From Sanderia malayensis (lineage: Eukaryota; Cnidaria; Scyphozoa; Semaeostomeae; Pelagiidae), in NCBI GenBank assembly GCA_013076295.1, contig RQOL01000644.1, forward strand, positions 22,640 to 86,639: DNA of 64,000 nt, read 5' to 3'. The translations under genes and the position numbers were made by a program. This document shows positions 44,221 through 54,098 of this stretch, piece by piece; position 1 is the stretch's first letter; every line of letters begins with the position of its first letter. Below the pieces are notes generated by a model. That model did no database searches and was not told where the DNA came from. It worked only from the letters and a program-made list of their open reading frames with translations.

Positions 44221-47200
44221 TTATTCGTGTGGCATTTTATTGTACACATCATACAATGACGTAATACTTAACGTTTTTACGAATTTACTTTTGTCAACTA
44301 ACGAATTTGCTGTGAAATTAAGCATTCTGGCTTCTTCATACATCACAAAACCATTGTCGGAAAAAAGGCCTGGCAACGAAGTTGATAACCAAACGAAAGC
44401 TGCCGGTTTCAAAGACTGAATTGTGAACTGTATCACATTTTGCCCAACTTGCGTCACATTATTTTCAACAACAATCTTTGGATCTTCTAGCGCGGTAATA
44501 TTATGAAATGGCGCCAAAAATATTGGCTTAACAAGTCTGACATCTGGTTTTTCAGGAATAAAAAGACGGAGTAACATGAAAGAACTTGTTATGTCTGCGC
44601 ATGCTTCACTTAATGGGACGCTAGCAATATGCATGGAAGTTTGGGGCTGAATATCTTGCACATATGACCTGATTCGCTTATTCTCGAAACTCGTCCAGCT
44701 ATGCAACGTCAAATTCAAAATTGCCCTTTTTATCACATGCAAGTGATCAGAAATAACAAAAATCTGCGCCGCCCCATCTTTGACGTAACCAGATGGGATA
44801 ATTGGCGCGAAGAATTTTTTCGCATAGTAATGAAGCATTTTCCAACGTCCGCCATATTCGATAGAAGCCCAAGATGGTGCCTGCCAAATATCGTTCAATT
44901 GCCAAAACATGGCACCCATTGTGTGACCTTGGAGATCAGCCGCGTGGTCAACTCTAACCTCTGACCCTTTGAACTTTGGCCCTATTTCGTCTTCAATACC
45001 TTCATGACCCAACATATCTGAGCTTGACATCCTGCGACCATGTTCATCAACTTCGTTATAACTGGCCATTAGGCAATCCTCGTTTGCATTTGTCTCACCA
45101 AGCTTGGATACGAGGTTGGTGTCATCTTTGTTTGGCGCTTCGAGACGTCCCATCAATCGCCTGTAATGCTCAGTCTCGTATGTCACACACAAAGCCTGCA
45201 CAATCTGTGACATGTAAACCATTTGCTTGAAATACATTTCTGGTTCAGAACCACTGACTGGAAGATGAAAGTTCTGTTGAATTAAATCCCCGATTTGCTT
45301 GTTTCCATCTGGGTGATGCTGTCTATAAAACATCAAACTACTGTTCCATTTCAAATCAGAAGCAACAGTGACATTGCTCCACGTGTGCACAGATGGATAT
45401 GATTGATAGCCATATTCCGAGGCCAGCCTCGGCTTGGGGAAGATGTCAACATCCCAGCAGTTTCTTTTATAATCATAGACATGGACATCACCGTAATAAG
45501 GACTGTGCGGGTTTTTCGCGATCCATCCCTCAGATTCGCTTTCAGCTGCGTTAGATGGTGACGAAACGATAAACGGTCGTGTGACGTCAATTCCAGCAAC
45601 CAGTGGTTTCACAGTGTCAACATACAGCTTGATGTAATCCGATTTGTATTGTTTGAAGTCGGTATCGGTTCCGTACCAGTTCTCCTTGAGTGCTACCTCG
45701 TTTCGTTATTCGCACTCCACACAAAAATAGATGCATGGTGCTGGAGCCTTTGAACTTGATTCGATACCTCAGCTCTAACTGAGGCAAGAAAGGATTCGTG
45801 GACGGGATACATGGCGCATGCGAACATGAAATCTTGCCAGATCAGCAAACCCAGTTGATCACATTGATTGTAAAAATGATCACTTTCGTAACCACCACCG
45901 CCCCAGACCCTTAAAACGTTCATGTTCGCATCAACAGCTGACTGTAAAAAGTAATCAATTGTCTTATCATTCACCATGTCTCTCAAGGCATTTGCTGGAA
46001 TCCAATTTGAACCTTTCAGGAATATAGGAATTGAGTTGATTTTGAAATAGAAGCTGAGTCCTTTTGACTGTGGAATGGGCTCTTGGATCAGCTCCACTGT
46101 GCGGAATCCAATATTGACTGCGAGCTCACTGTTTGACACTCCAAGAAGGGACACCTTCAAAATAAACAGCTTGTGGTCAAAAACAAAAACGTCCTTTCCA
46201 TATACCGCAATTCTTTGATTAAACACCCGGGGAGTTTATAACTTTTTTCATGCTTTAGGGAGTGTCTATTCCAGGGGTGTCAATAGAGGGGGGCATTTAT
46301 CAAAGAAAAGTTTAAAATAGGGAGCATTTAAAAAAGGGGGCATTTAATAGAAGCATTACGGTATGTGTACACAAGGATGGAAGCCAGGGGTCTGGAAGGC
46401 ACTGCCAGTTAATGAATGTTGATCACGTGCCCCCTCCTTTTTGCAAAAATATTAATGAATAAAGAATTGCTCCTTCTAAGACCAAATGTACAATGTGTCA
46501 TGCCATTCTTACTGTGGTGCCCCCGTAGTACACTCGTACATATTTGTATAGTTATTGTAAATATACTTCTGTTAGTATGTTCCCGTACAATCTGAAGTAA
46601 ATGTATAATATGAGAAAGCAAGAGCTGACGGGAAAATCAACCACTTTGAGCATTACACTGACAGTTGGTGGTGCTCAGTATTGATGTGAATGTAAATCAA
46701 ATTTATCAACCAGAACATATGAAATACATATGTGCCTGTATAGTGGATAAGATATGAAAAGTCAATCATGGCACATATTGGGTATGGCTCCCCCGGCCAC
46801 ATTCCTGAGACAAAAAATAATCTAAAAAATAATCTTGAAACCTGTTTTCTACCTTGAGATTATAAAGTTTCTGCTCTCCATAACCATTTGGCCACCATGG
46901 TTTAATAATTGCATTATCAAACATGATAGAATCCTTGATATCATTCAATCCCTGATGCAACATCACTTCCTTCTTCTTTGTGACCCCCAACTCCTGCAAC
47001 TCATATTGCAGAAAGCCACTTCTGTTAAAGTTAGCAGACTCAACACGAACTATGGTACTAAGGGTCCAAGTACCTGTTGTTCCTGATTTTGCAGTCTCAA
47101 CTCTGAGCCCTGTCAAGTACAGTGCATTGATGCCTTCAAAGAACACAGTGTCTGTTAACCCTTGTGTTGGAATGGAGGGCCCAAAATCCCAACCAAATGA

Positions 47201-47863
47201 GCATGGCTCTTTTCTGATGAAGTTACTGTGACATTCTCCATGTAAGGCTTCAGGGTAGCAATTTGGCAACACAGAATAATTATATTTGTCTCTGTACATC
47301 AAGCTCTGAAGCTTAGCATATTCTATTGGTGACTTGAGCCACACACTTATTGTATTCTGCCCCTTCTGCACAACTTTTGTAACATCAAAGCTGTACGAGA
47401 CAAACTTATTATCACACGAACCAATCAGTACATTGTTGAGATAAATGTCAGCAACAGTGTCAACTTGCTTGAAAACAATATTAAAGTGCTTGTAATTGGT
47501 CAAAAGTGCCTCGGAAACGTAATATTTCTTCACAAGAAGCCAAGTGCTTGTGGCAACCCAACGGTAAACATTGTCGTTGTATCGAAAATAAGGATCATTG
47601 ATTTGTCCACCTTTAAGAAGTGCTGAATGAATTGTAAAAGGAATGGTCGACTTGAATTCCAAACCTGGTTTATTTGGACTGGAACCATACCAATCCTCTG
47701 ATAAATCGAGAATGTTTGATAAAGTATTTTCTTTTTCCTTTTGGTTTAAATTTAAGATATTATCTTCGTTTTTCGTGATATTCGAGTGTGCCACGACGGC
47801 GTAAAACAAAATAGTGATGAGTATTTTCTTGGCAAAGCTTTGAAAATTGCTCTGGGTGTGCAT
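44221..47863 (-). CDS. MANBA: Beta-mannosidase (GH2), one-base frameshift
   Basis: Exon 1 is 47863-46853 and exon 2 is 46154-44221. They join in phase ([15 protein letters not shown]). The start is set at MHTQ because a signal peptide follows ([16 protein letters not shown]) and copy B keeps the same start. An upstream Met in frame (47968) adds 35 residues. GH2 features are the jelly-roll domain ([26 protein letters not shown]), then the barrel ([39 protein letters not shown]). The acid/base motif is WSANNE and the nucleophile is in [29 protein letters not shown] follows. At about 45703, right after WSANNE, the frame breaks. One missing A in an A-run restores [13 protein letters not shown]. 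About 65 extra residues precede GHTMGA compared with human MANBA. This lysosomal enzyme removes terminal beta-mannose from N-glycan fragments. Confidence 0.88.
46203..46363. mobile_element. gcgccccc-family MITE in the beta-mannosidase intron
   Basis: It starts taccgcaattctttgatt and ends gcattacggta, with gggggcattta words inside. It occupies part of the single intron (46852-46155). Confidence 0.6.
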
Positions 47864-48217
47864 TTTGAGGCTCGCGATATCAAAATCTAGGCCGAGCCGA
47901 ACGTGCATGCAATACTTTAAATGACGAGCTGGGTTTACAAAACAGACCAAAGCAAGAAAACAAAACATGAGAAATGGAAATTGAGTTGAGCGTTATTCTA
48001 CTTCCGACTCGTCACTTCAATTGAACTTGGGCTCGGACGGAATTTTTGTGCTTGCACGGTCACCGATAAAAACAACGAAAACCGACCAATACTCGTGCAG
48101 ATTTCCTCGAGTGATAAAGCCCAGCGATTTTTTCCAAGAACTTGAATAACATCTCGACGACTGCTCATGAGGAAGCAGGCGAAAAAATTTTTCATGAAGC
48201 AATAAAATTAACTCAAC

Positions 48218-48455
48218 TGTGGAGAATTACCCCCGGACAAACTTTACTTAAATACTTGTTGACATTTTTATATTTTGATCGAATGAGGAAGGGAGGCGGA
48301 TGTGAGAGTGAGAGAGTTTTTGTGATTGTGATAGTTTTGGTTTTTTTATGCTGTTTTTTATATTAATATAACGCTGTCATACAAGCTGTTTTTTATTCGA
48401 ACTTTGAAATCTAATATCTACAATTTGTGGACGTTTTCAAACTGAATTCACCACA
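48218..48455 (+). repeat. 5' LTR of the BEL element
   Basis: 238 bp, beginning tgtggagaattacccccgg and ending actgaattcaccaca. It should hold the promoter and polyadenylation signals. No base difference from the 3' LTR was found by eye. Confidence 0.92.
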
Positions 48456-48544
48456 AAGTGGCACCCCAGATGGGAGAGACTTGCAGGAATTGTGAATGGT
48501 TTTAAAAACGAAGTAAATCTTTCCAAATCGTTGTTTTTATCAAT

Positions 48545-51500
48545 ATGGCGACTACCAGAGGGAAATCAAAGGAACAAGAAGTAAACAGACCTATGGAACC
48601 AGGTCCCAGTGAAGGAAATAACCAAATAGGTGAAATGAAATCGGCTATTGATTCTAAGAAACTAAAGCTTCAATCCGTTTTGAAAAGACTTGGATATCAC
48701 AATAAATCGTCTGAACGCATTTTAACTGAAGGGACAAATGACCAAATAATTCGTCAAAAGAACCTTTTGAAATCAAAGCTTGATGAGGTTTACGAGCTAA
48801 TGCAGGAGATACAAGGACTTTTAATTGATGCAGATGAAACAGAGGAAGATGTAGATCACTGGACAGACACAATAACGGAATCTGTGAAACCATATGAAGC
48901 TTCAATGACAGCATTTGAAGAGGAAATAACAACACGCGATAAAGAAATTCAAGAACAGCAGAGAAATGACAAAATCGAGTTTGAAGCAATGTTGAAAGCA
49001 AAACTGAGAGTCGATGAAGAGCAGGCAGAACGGGAAAAACAAGCTCAAAAAGAGAAATTCATTTTGGATCTGGAACGGAAAAAGCTGGAGTTATCGGAAA
49101 AGAAACGCATGCAGACGAAGCTTCCGGATTTGCAAATTACCAAGTTCCAAGGTACACATTTGGACTGGGTTAGATTTTGGAACATTTTCCAAGCACAGAT
49201 CGACAGTGCGCCAATGAGTGAGACGGCAAAGTTCTCATACTTGAAAGAGTTAGTAACTCCGAAAGTACGAATCACAATCGATAAACTACCAGTGACAAGT
49301 GAAGGTTATGCGAAAGCTAAGAAGATATTAGAACAAAGATATGGAGACCCAGCGGAAGTAACAAATGCTCACATACAGCAAATAATTGCATTGCCAGTCA
49401 TCCATGGAAGACCAAGAGCTAAGATACACGAGTTTTATGATCAACTACAATGTAATGTTCAAGCCCTAGACACAATGGGACAACTGGGAACAGTGAGCGG
49501 AAATGTGCGCATGACTCTTGATAAGCTCGAGGGTATCAGAGCCGATATCACCAGAGCAGATAACAAGTGGAAAGAATGGAGCTTTCAAGACCTACTTGAG
49601 GCTTTGCATCAGTGGATAGATAGAAATCCTATACAGCCTGGGGAAAGAGATGTCAGAACACAACCAAGGGATCAGCGAAGAGACAGAACATTTGCAGCAA
49701 GTGAACAGATAAAGCCAAGAGCATGTGTTTACTGCAACAAGCAGGAGCACAAGTCAATCAATTGTGAGGCAGTTCCAACACTGGAGGAGAGAAGAAAGAT
49801 TCTCAGCAGTAAACGTCTTTGTTTCAACTGCACAGGGGAGAAGCACCGAGCACAAGAATGTAGAAGCAAGACAACATGTCAGGTTTGCCAAAGAAGACAC
49901 CATACCTCTATTTGTGACAAGAAGCAAAGTGAAACAGCCATGACCGCGACAAACGAGAAAGCTGTAGTTCATCCAGTGGTGGTAGTGAAGGTAGAAGGAA
50001 TTAAATGCCGAGCACTTCTAGACACTGGCGCAAGTAACACATACGTATCATCAACAATAGTTGAGCTAGCCAAAAAGAAGCCAATTAAGAGAGAACATAA
50101 ATCAGTTGAGATGATGCTAGGAACGGTTAACAAGACCATAAACATATACGAGATAGAGATTAGTGATATAAACAGAAATTTCGTCATCAAATCAGAAGTG
50201 AATGGAGTTGAACGCCCAAACTTACTTCAACTGCCTAACCCGAATTACGGGGAAGTGATAAAAGCGAATAAACATCTGACCGGAGTGAATATGGATGACA
50301 CAGACAGGAAAGAAACTCTACCAATTCACGTGATCTTAGGAGCAAATAACTATTCGCTCATTAAAACAACAACAGCCCCAAGAATTGGAGAGTTGGGACA
50401 GCCTGTCGCAGAGAAAACAAAATTTGGTTGGGCGATTATGTCCCCAGGTAAAAACACCAGTGATGCTACGCTTATGCTCGCGACAAATCCTCATGAAGAT
50501 TACATACGACTTTGCAGTCTAGACGTGCTTGGAGTGGAGGATAAACCGGAAGGGGATCAACTAAACGTGTACGAAGAATTTAAGGAACAACTGGTACAAC
50601 GAGAGGATGGTAGATATGAGACGTCACTTCCGTGGAAGCCCGGACATCCAAACCTACCTACAAACAAGAAATTGGCATTAGGTAGACTGAATTCATTGCT
50701 GAGACGCCTTGATAAGAATCCAGAATTATTTAAGGCTTATGACGAGATCATAAACAATCAGTTGAAAGAGGGCATAATTGAAGTTGCTGAAGAAAAGGTT
50801 CAGGGAAAAGAACACTATATCCCACATAAACCAGTGATTAGAGAGAAGGCGGAATCCACGAAAGTCCGCATAGTGTATGATGCTTCCGCAAAAGAGACAC
50901 AAGAGTCAGCAGCACTCAATGAATGTCTGAATGTGGGACCCCCACTGCAAAGGAAGATCTTTGACATACTCATCAGAGTCAGATTCAACCCTATACTCTT
51001 GGCAGGAGACATTAAACAAGCATTTCTGCAGATATTTATTAGAGAAGCCGAGAGAGATGCACTACGCTTCTTCTGGATCCAAGACATTGAAAGTAAACAG
51101 CCAATCATCTACCGAGTTACCAGGGTGCTGTTTGGATTGGGACCAAGTCCTTTTCTGCTAGGAGGGACACTAGAGCAGCATTTGGAGAAATTTGAGATAG
51201 AGTACCCTGAAACTGTGAGAAAAATTAACGAAGGTATATTCGTTGATGACATTAACCTAGTTGGAGAGAGTGTAGAGCAAGTCAGAGACCTCAAAGAAAC
51301 ATCGAAAGAGATTTTCCGTAAAGGTGGATTTGAGCTGCACAAGTGGCACTGTAACGAACCTGAGCTAGATGGAGAGTCAAGTAACGATGGTGAACCAACA
51401 TATGCCAAGGAAAGCCTGGGAACCAAGCCTTCAGAAACGAAACTACTTGGTGTAAAATGGGATAAAGGCAAGGACACCCTGTCTATAACCTTCCCTGAGA

Positions 51501-52978
51501 GTGAGGAGCAGCCAACAAAACGAGTAGTTTTGAGCACAATTGGGAGAATTTATGATCCAATAGGAATCGCAGCACCAGCATTACTTACTGGAAAACAGAT
51601 TTTTCGAGAAATATGCGAGAGAAAGATCCCATGGGATGCTGTATTACCAGATGATATCAAGAATAGATGGATAAAGTGGCTGAAGAACCTGCCAAGTGAA
51701 TTGACTATCCCAAGAGCAATAGCACTTCAACAGCAGCAAACTACAGCTATTGAGTTGCATGGCTTTGCCGACGCAAGCATGCTCGGTTGCTGTGCCGCAG
51801 TTTATGCTGTTGTGCGACAAGGAGATGAAGTGAATCAACAACTACTTGTAGCGAAATCGAGACTGGCAAAGAGAGATTTAACAATACCACGTTTGGAACT
51901 TGTCAGTTGTCATATGACATGCAACCTGCTGGAGAATACAGCAAAGGTACTGCAGAACTATCCAGTCATATCAGTTCCTGCCTGGTCGGATTCCACAGTC
52001 TGTCTGTACTGGATACAAGGAGCTGGGAAATATAAGCAGTTTGTTGCGAATAGAGTAGCAAAGATCAATCAGAGGCAATTGGCGTGGAGACACGTTCCAA
52101 CAAGTGTCAATCCGGCTGACATTGGAAGCAGAGGAGAGACAAAACTACAAGAGAAAGAGCTGTGGCTGAAAGGTCCGACATGGCTGAGTACTCCAGAGCA
52201 ATGGCCGCCGATGATCGCTTGTGAACCGTCAAGTGAATCAGAATCAGAGAAGCACTTAATGAAGCAAATTATGCAGACAGCAATTGTCAGGGAATCAGAT
52301 GAAATCGATCTTCTCATTGAAAAGAAATCCTTTTGGCAAAGCTTGCGCATACTCGCATGGATGAAGAGATTCATCGAGAACTGTAAGAGAGTGAAGGCAA
52401 AGCGACTCAAAAGTCCGTTAACAACCGACGAAATAGAGCAACAGAAGAGGTTCTTGACCAAAAGGGTACAATCTGATGTAGAGGCAAATCTTCAGTTCGA
52501 AAACGAAAGAGCAAAGCTTAATCTACAGAAGGATAGTGATGGAATTTACAGATGTATGGGACGCATCCAAGGTGTTTACCCTGTCTACTTGCCATTTGAG
52601 CACATTATTTCACAGAAACTAGTTGAGTGGGCTCATTACCAAACGTTGCATGGGGGAGTCTCAATGACAATGTCCAAAGTCAGAGACAGTTATTGGATAC
52701 CGAAACTCAGAAGCATTGTGAAGAAGGTTATTAAGCAATGCCACGGATGCAAAAGGTTTCACGCTACACCAATGCCAGATCCACCACCAGGAAAATCACA
52801 TCTTGAGAGACCGATACAATTCTTGTATCCACTAGAGCTGCACTGTGACCGAGCTGTTCAGAGTGACATCAAGATGAATCCTGAAGCGGGGGAGTTCAGA
52901 CCCAAACGGAAAGCGGCTTTAGAAGCAGCAGCGAATTTTCAGGGGACATTCGAATACAAAGAGGACAATGTACTTTGA
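48545..52978 (+). CDS. BEL gag-pol polyprotein, 1477 aa, integrase core deleted
   Basis: A single frame from the ATG at 48545. Domains in order: coiled-coil gag start (1-195); DUF1759-type gag region (TKFQGTHLDWVRFW); zinc knuckles at about 392-455 (CVYCNKQEHKSINC and relatives); aspartic protease LLDTGASNTYVSS (about 490). Next come reverse transcriptase with VRIVYDAS, LAGDIKQAFLQ and FVDDIN (about 770-900), RNase H-like part (FADASMLGC, WSDSTVCLYW; about 1073-1150), and integrase zinc finger HYQTLHGG ... CHGCKR (about 1363-1400). After that the frame jumps to a short C-terminal tail (FLYPLEL ... EFRPKRKAALEA) and stops. The D,D,E catalytic core of integrase is missing, apparently by an in-frame deletion. 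It can reverse transcribe in principle but would need integrase in trans. Confidence 0.92.
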   Translation: MATTRGKSKEQEVNRPMEPGPSEGNNQIGEMKSAIDSKKLKLQSVLKRLGYHNKSSERILTEGTNDQIIRQKNLLKSKLDEVYELMQEIQGLLIDADETEEDVDHWTDTITESVKPYEASMTAFEEEITTRDKEIQEQQRNDKIEFEAMLKAKLRVDEEQAEREKQAQKEKFILDLERKKLELSEKKRMQTKLPDLQITKFQGTHLDWVRFWNIFQAQIDSAPMSETAKFSYLKELVTPKVRITIDKLPVTSEGYAKAKKILEQRYGDPAEVTNAHIQQIIALPVIHGRPRAKIHEFYDQLQCNVQALDTMGQLGTVSGNVRMTLDKLEGIRADITRADNKWKEWSFQDLLEALHQWIDRNPIQPGERDVRTQPRDQRRDRTFAASEQIKPRACVYCNKQEHKSINCEAVPTLEERRKILSSKRLCFNCTGEKHRAQECRSKTTCQVCQRRHHTSICDKKQSETAMTATNEKAVVHPVVVVKVEGIKCRALLDTGASNTYVSSTIVELAKKKPIKREHKSVEMMLGTVNKTINIYEIEISDINRNFVIKSEVNGVERPNLLQLPNPNYGEVIKANKHLTGVNMDDTDRKETLPIHVILGANNYSLIKTTTAPRIGELGQPVAEKTKFGWAIMSPGKNTSDATLMLATNPHEDYIRLCSLDVLGVEDKPEGDQLNVYEEFKEQLVQREDGRYETSLPWKPGHPNLPTNKKLALGRLNSLLRRLDKNPELFKAYDEIINNQLKEGIIEVAEEKVQGKEHYIPHKPVIREKAESTKVRIVYDASAKETQESAALNECLNVGPPLQRKIFDILIRVRFNPILLAGDIKQAFLQIFIREAERDALRFFWIQDIESKQPIIYRVTRVLFGLGPSPFLLGGTLEQHLEKFEIEYPETVRKINEGIFVDDINLVGESVEQVRDLKETSKEIFRKGGFELHKWHCNEPELDGESSNDGEPTYAKESLGTKPSETKLLGVKWDKGKDTLSITFPESEEQPTKRVVLSTIGRIYDPIGIAAPALLTGKQIFREICERKIPWDAVLPDDIKNRWIKWLKNLPSELTIPRAIALQQQQTTAIELHGFADASMLGCCAAVYAVVRQGDEVNQQLLVAKSRLAKRDLTIPRLELVSCHMTCNLLENTAKVLQNYPVISVPAWSDSTVCLYWIQGAGKYKQFVANRVAKINQRQLAWRHVPTSVNPADIGSRGETKLQEKELWLKGPTWLSTPEQWPPMIACEPSSESESEKHLMKQIMQTAIVRESDEIDLLIEKKSFWQSLRILAWMKRFIENCKRVKAKRLKSPLTTDEIEQQKRFLTKRVQSDVEANLQFENERAKLNLQKDSDGIYRCMGRIQGVYPVYLPFEHIISQKLVEWAHYQTLHGGVSMTMSKVRDSYWIPKLRSIVKKVIKQCHGCKRFHATPMPDPPPGKSHLERPIQFLYPLELHCDRAVQSDIKMNPEAGEFRPKRKAALEAAANFQGTFEYKEDNVL

Positions 52979-53020
52979 CTGCATTATATTTGAAACCTGT
53001 GGCTTCAAATAGGGGGAGTG

Positions 53021-53258
53021 TGTGGAGAATTACCCCCGGACAAACTTTACTTAAATACTTGTTGACATTTTTATATTTTGATCGAATGAGGAAGGGAGGC
53101 GGATGTGAGAGTGAGAGAGTTTTTGTGATTGTGATAGTTTTGGTTTTTTTATGCTGTTTTTTATATTAATATAACGCTGTCATACAAGCTGTTTTTTATT
53201 CGAACTTTGAAATCTAATATCTACAATTTGTGGACGTTTTCAAACTGAATTCACCACA
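53021..53258 (+). repeat. 3' LTR of the BEL element
   Basis: Same length and sequence as the 5' LTR. It is preceded by the purine-rich primer tract at 53011-53020. Confidence 0.92.
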
Positions 53259-53839
53259 CAACTCAAAAACTTTTTTTCAGTAAATTATTAGTTACAGGTT
53301 GCGTATTAGTTAGTCGTCAAAATAATTGAGAAAAATACATGGTCATCATTAAATGTTAATAAAGACAACAAATGTTATATTAATGAATTCGCATTCAATA
53401 ACATGGTTGTAATTAATTAATTAATTATATTCCTTGATTACTACTCAATGCGCTCAACAGACCGACCGACACACCAAAGTAAAATAGCTTGGGTTTCGAT
53501 TAGACTTCAGCACAATAATAATATCCAAAGTTTATGATATTGGTATATCGTATTTGAAAACGTTGTTGTATGATGCGAAGAGTTGAGAAAATGGAGTTAT
53601 GAAATATAATTAATTAATTAATTATATTTCTTGACCATGGTCGTGGTCCTCTTATATACAGCTTGAAGATTAATACGTAAGATAAACAGAAATACTGTAA
53701 ATGTGATTTTATATCGGCCAAATGGACTTGGGCAACTTTACATATTGTCAAAAGGACCAAAAGTTTGAAATAATAAATAAATAGTATAAAAACAAAGGGA
53801 TAAGCTCCAGGAACGTTTGTCCACCATTCCATCTCCAAA
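53259..53839. other. Duplication junction
   Basis: 53265-53605 repeats the spacer found before PRUNE1 (60360-60719), up to gttatgaa. The next 230 bp up to the start of copy B are AT-rich (ttaattaattaatta) and unique. The breakpoint lies here. Confidence 0.55.
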
Positions 53840-54098
53840 ATGTGATAAGATAAAGTAATGACTTTGTAACCTCTTTCAGAAATTGTTGGTCCATTATGTT
53901 GTCTGACTTCCTAGTTGTTCTTCATAGAAAGAATGGCAGCATAAATTTGAAAAATAGCAAAATTCTAAGCGACCAATATTGCATTATGAATGACATTTCA
54001 AATACAATTGAATTTGGGATATTCATAATTTTAAAATTTGCACTATATGACAGTTCTTTGAAATTTCATCCCAAAGTGATGGTGTAGTCACATCTTAA

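Larger units (their letters stand above)
48218..53258 (+). mobile_element. BEL/Pao LTR retrotransposon, very young, lacking integrase core
   Basis: LTRs of 238 bp at 48218-48455 and 53021-53258 begin TGTGG and end CCACA; I see no difference between them. Flanking caac (48214-48217 and 53259-53262) is a 4-bp duplication. A primer-binding site starts tggcacccc at 48459. A polypurine tract, agggggagtg, abuts the 3' LTR. One long gag-pol frame fills the interior. Copy B of the host duplication has the uninterrupted sequence (near 60350), so the insertion followed the duplication. Confidence 0.93.
38560..53605. repeat. Segmental duplication, copy A
   Basis: From about 38560 the sequence parallels copy B (53840-60719): the astacin gene, its upstream region, the start of beta-mannosidase, and the spacer leading to PRUNE1 (53265-53605 parallels about 60360-60719). 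Copy A is longer because it keeps the whole beta-mannosidase gene, a 1.4-kb astacin intron and a 5-kb retrotransposon. The copies have drifted in introns but exon lengths are unchanged. Confidence 0.85.
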
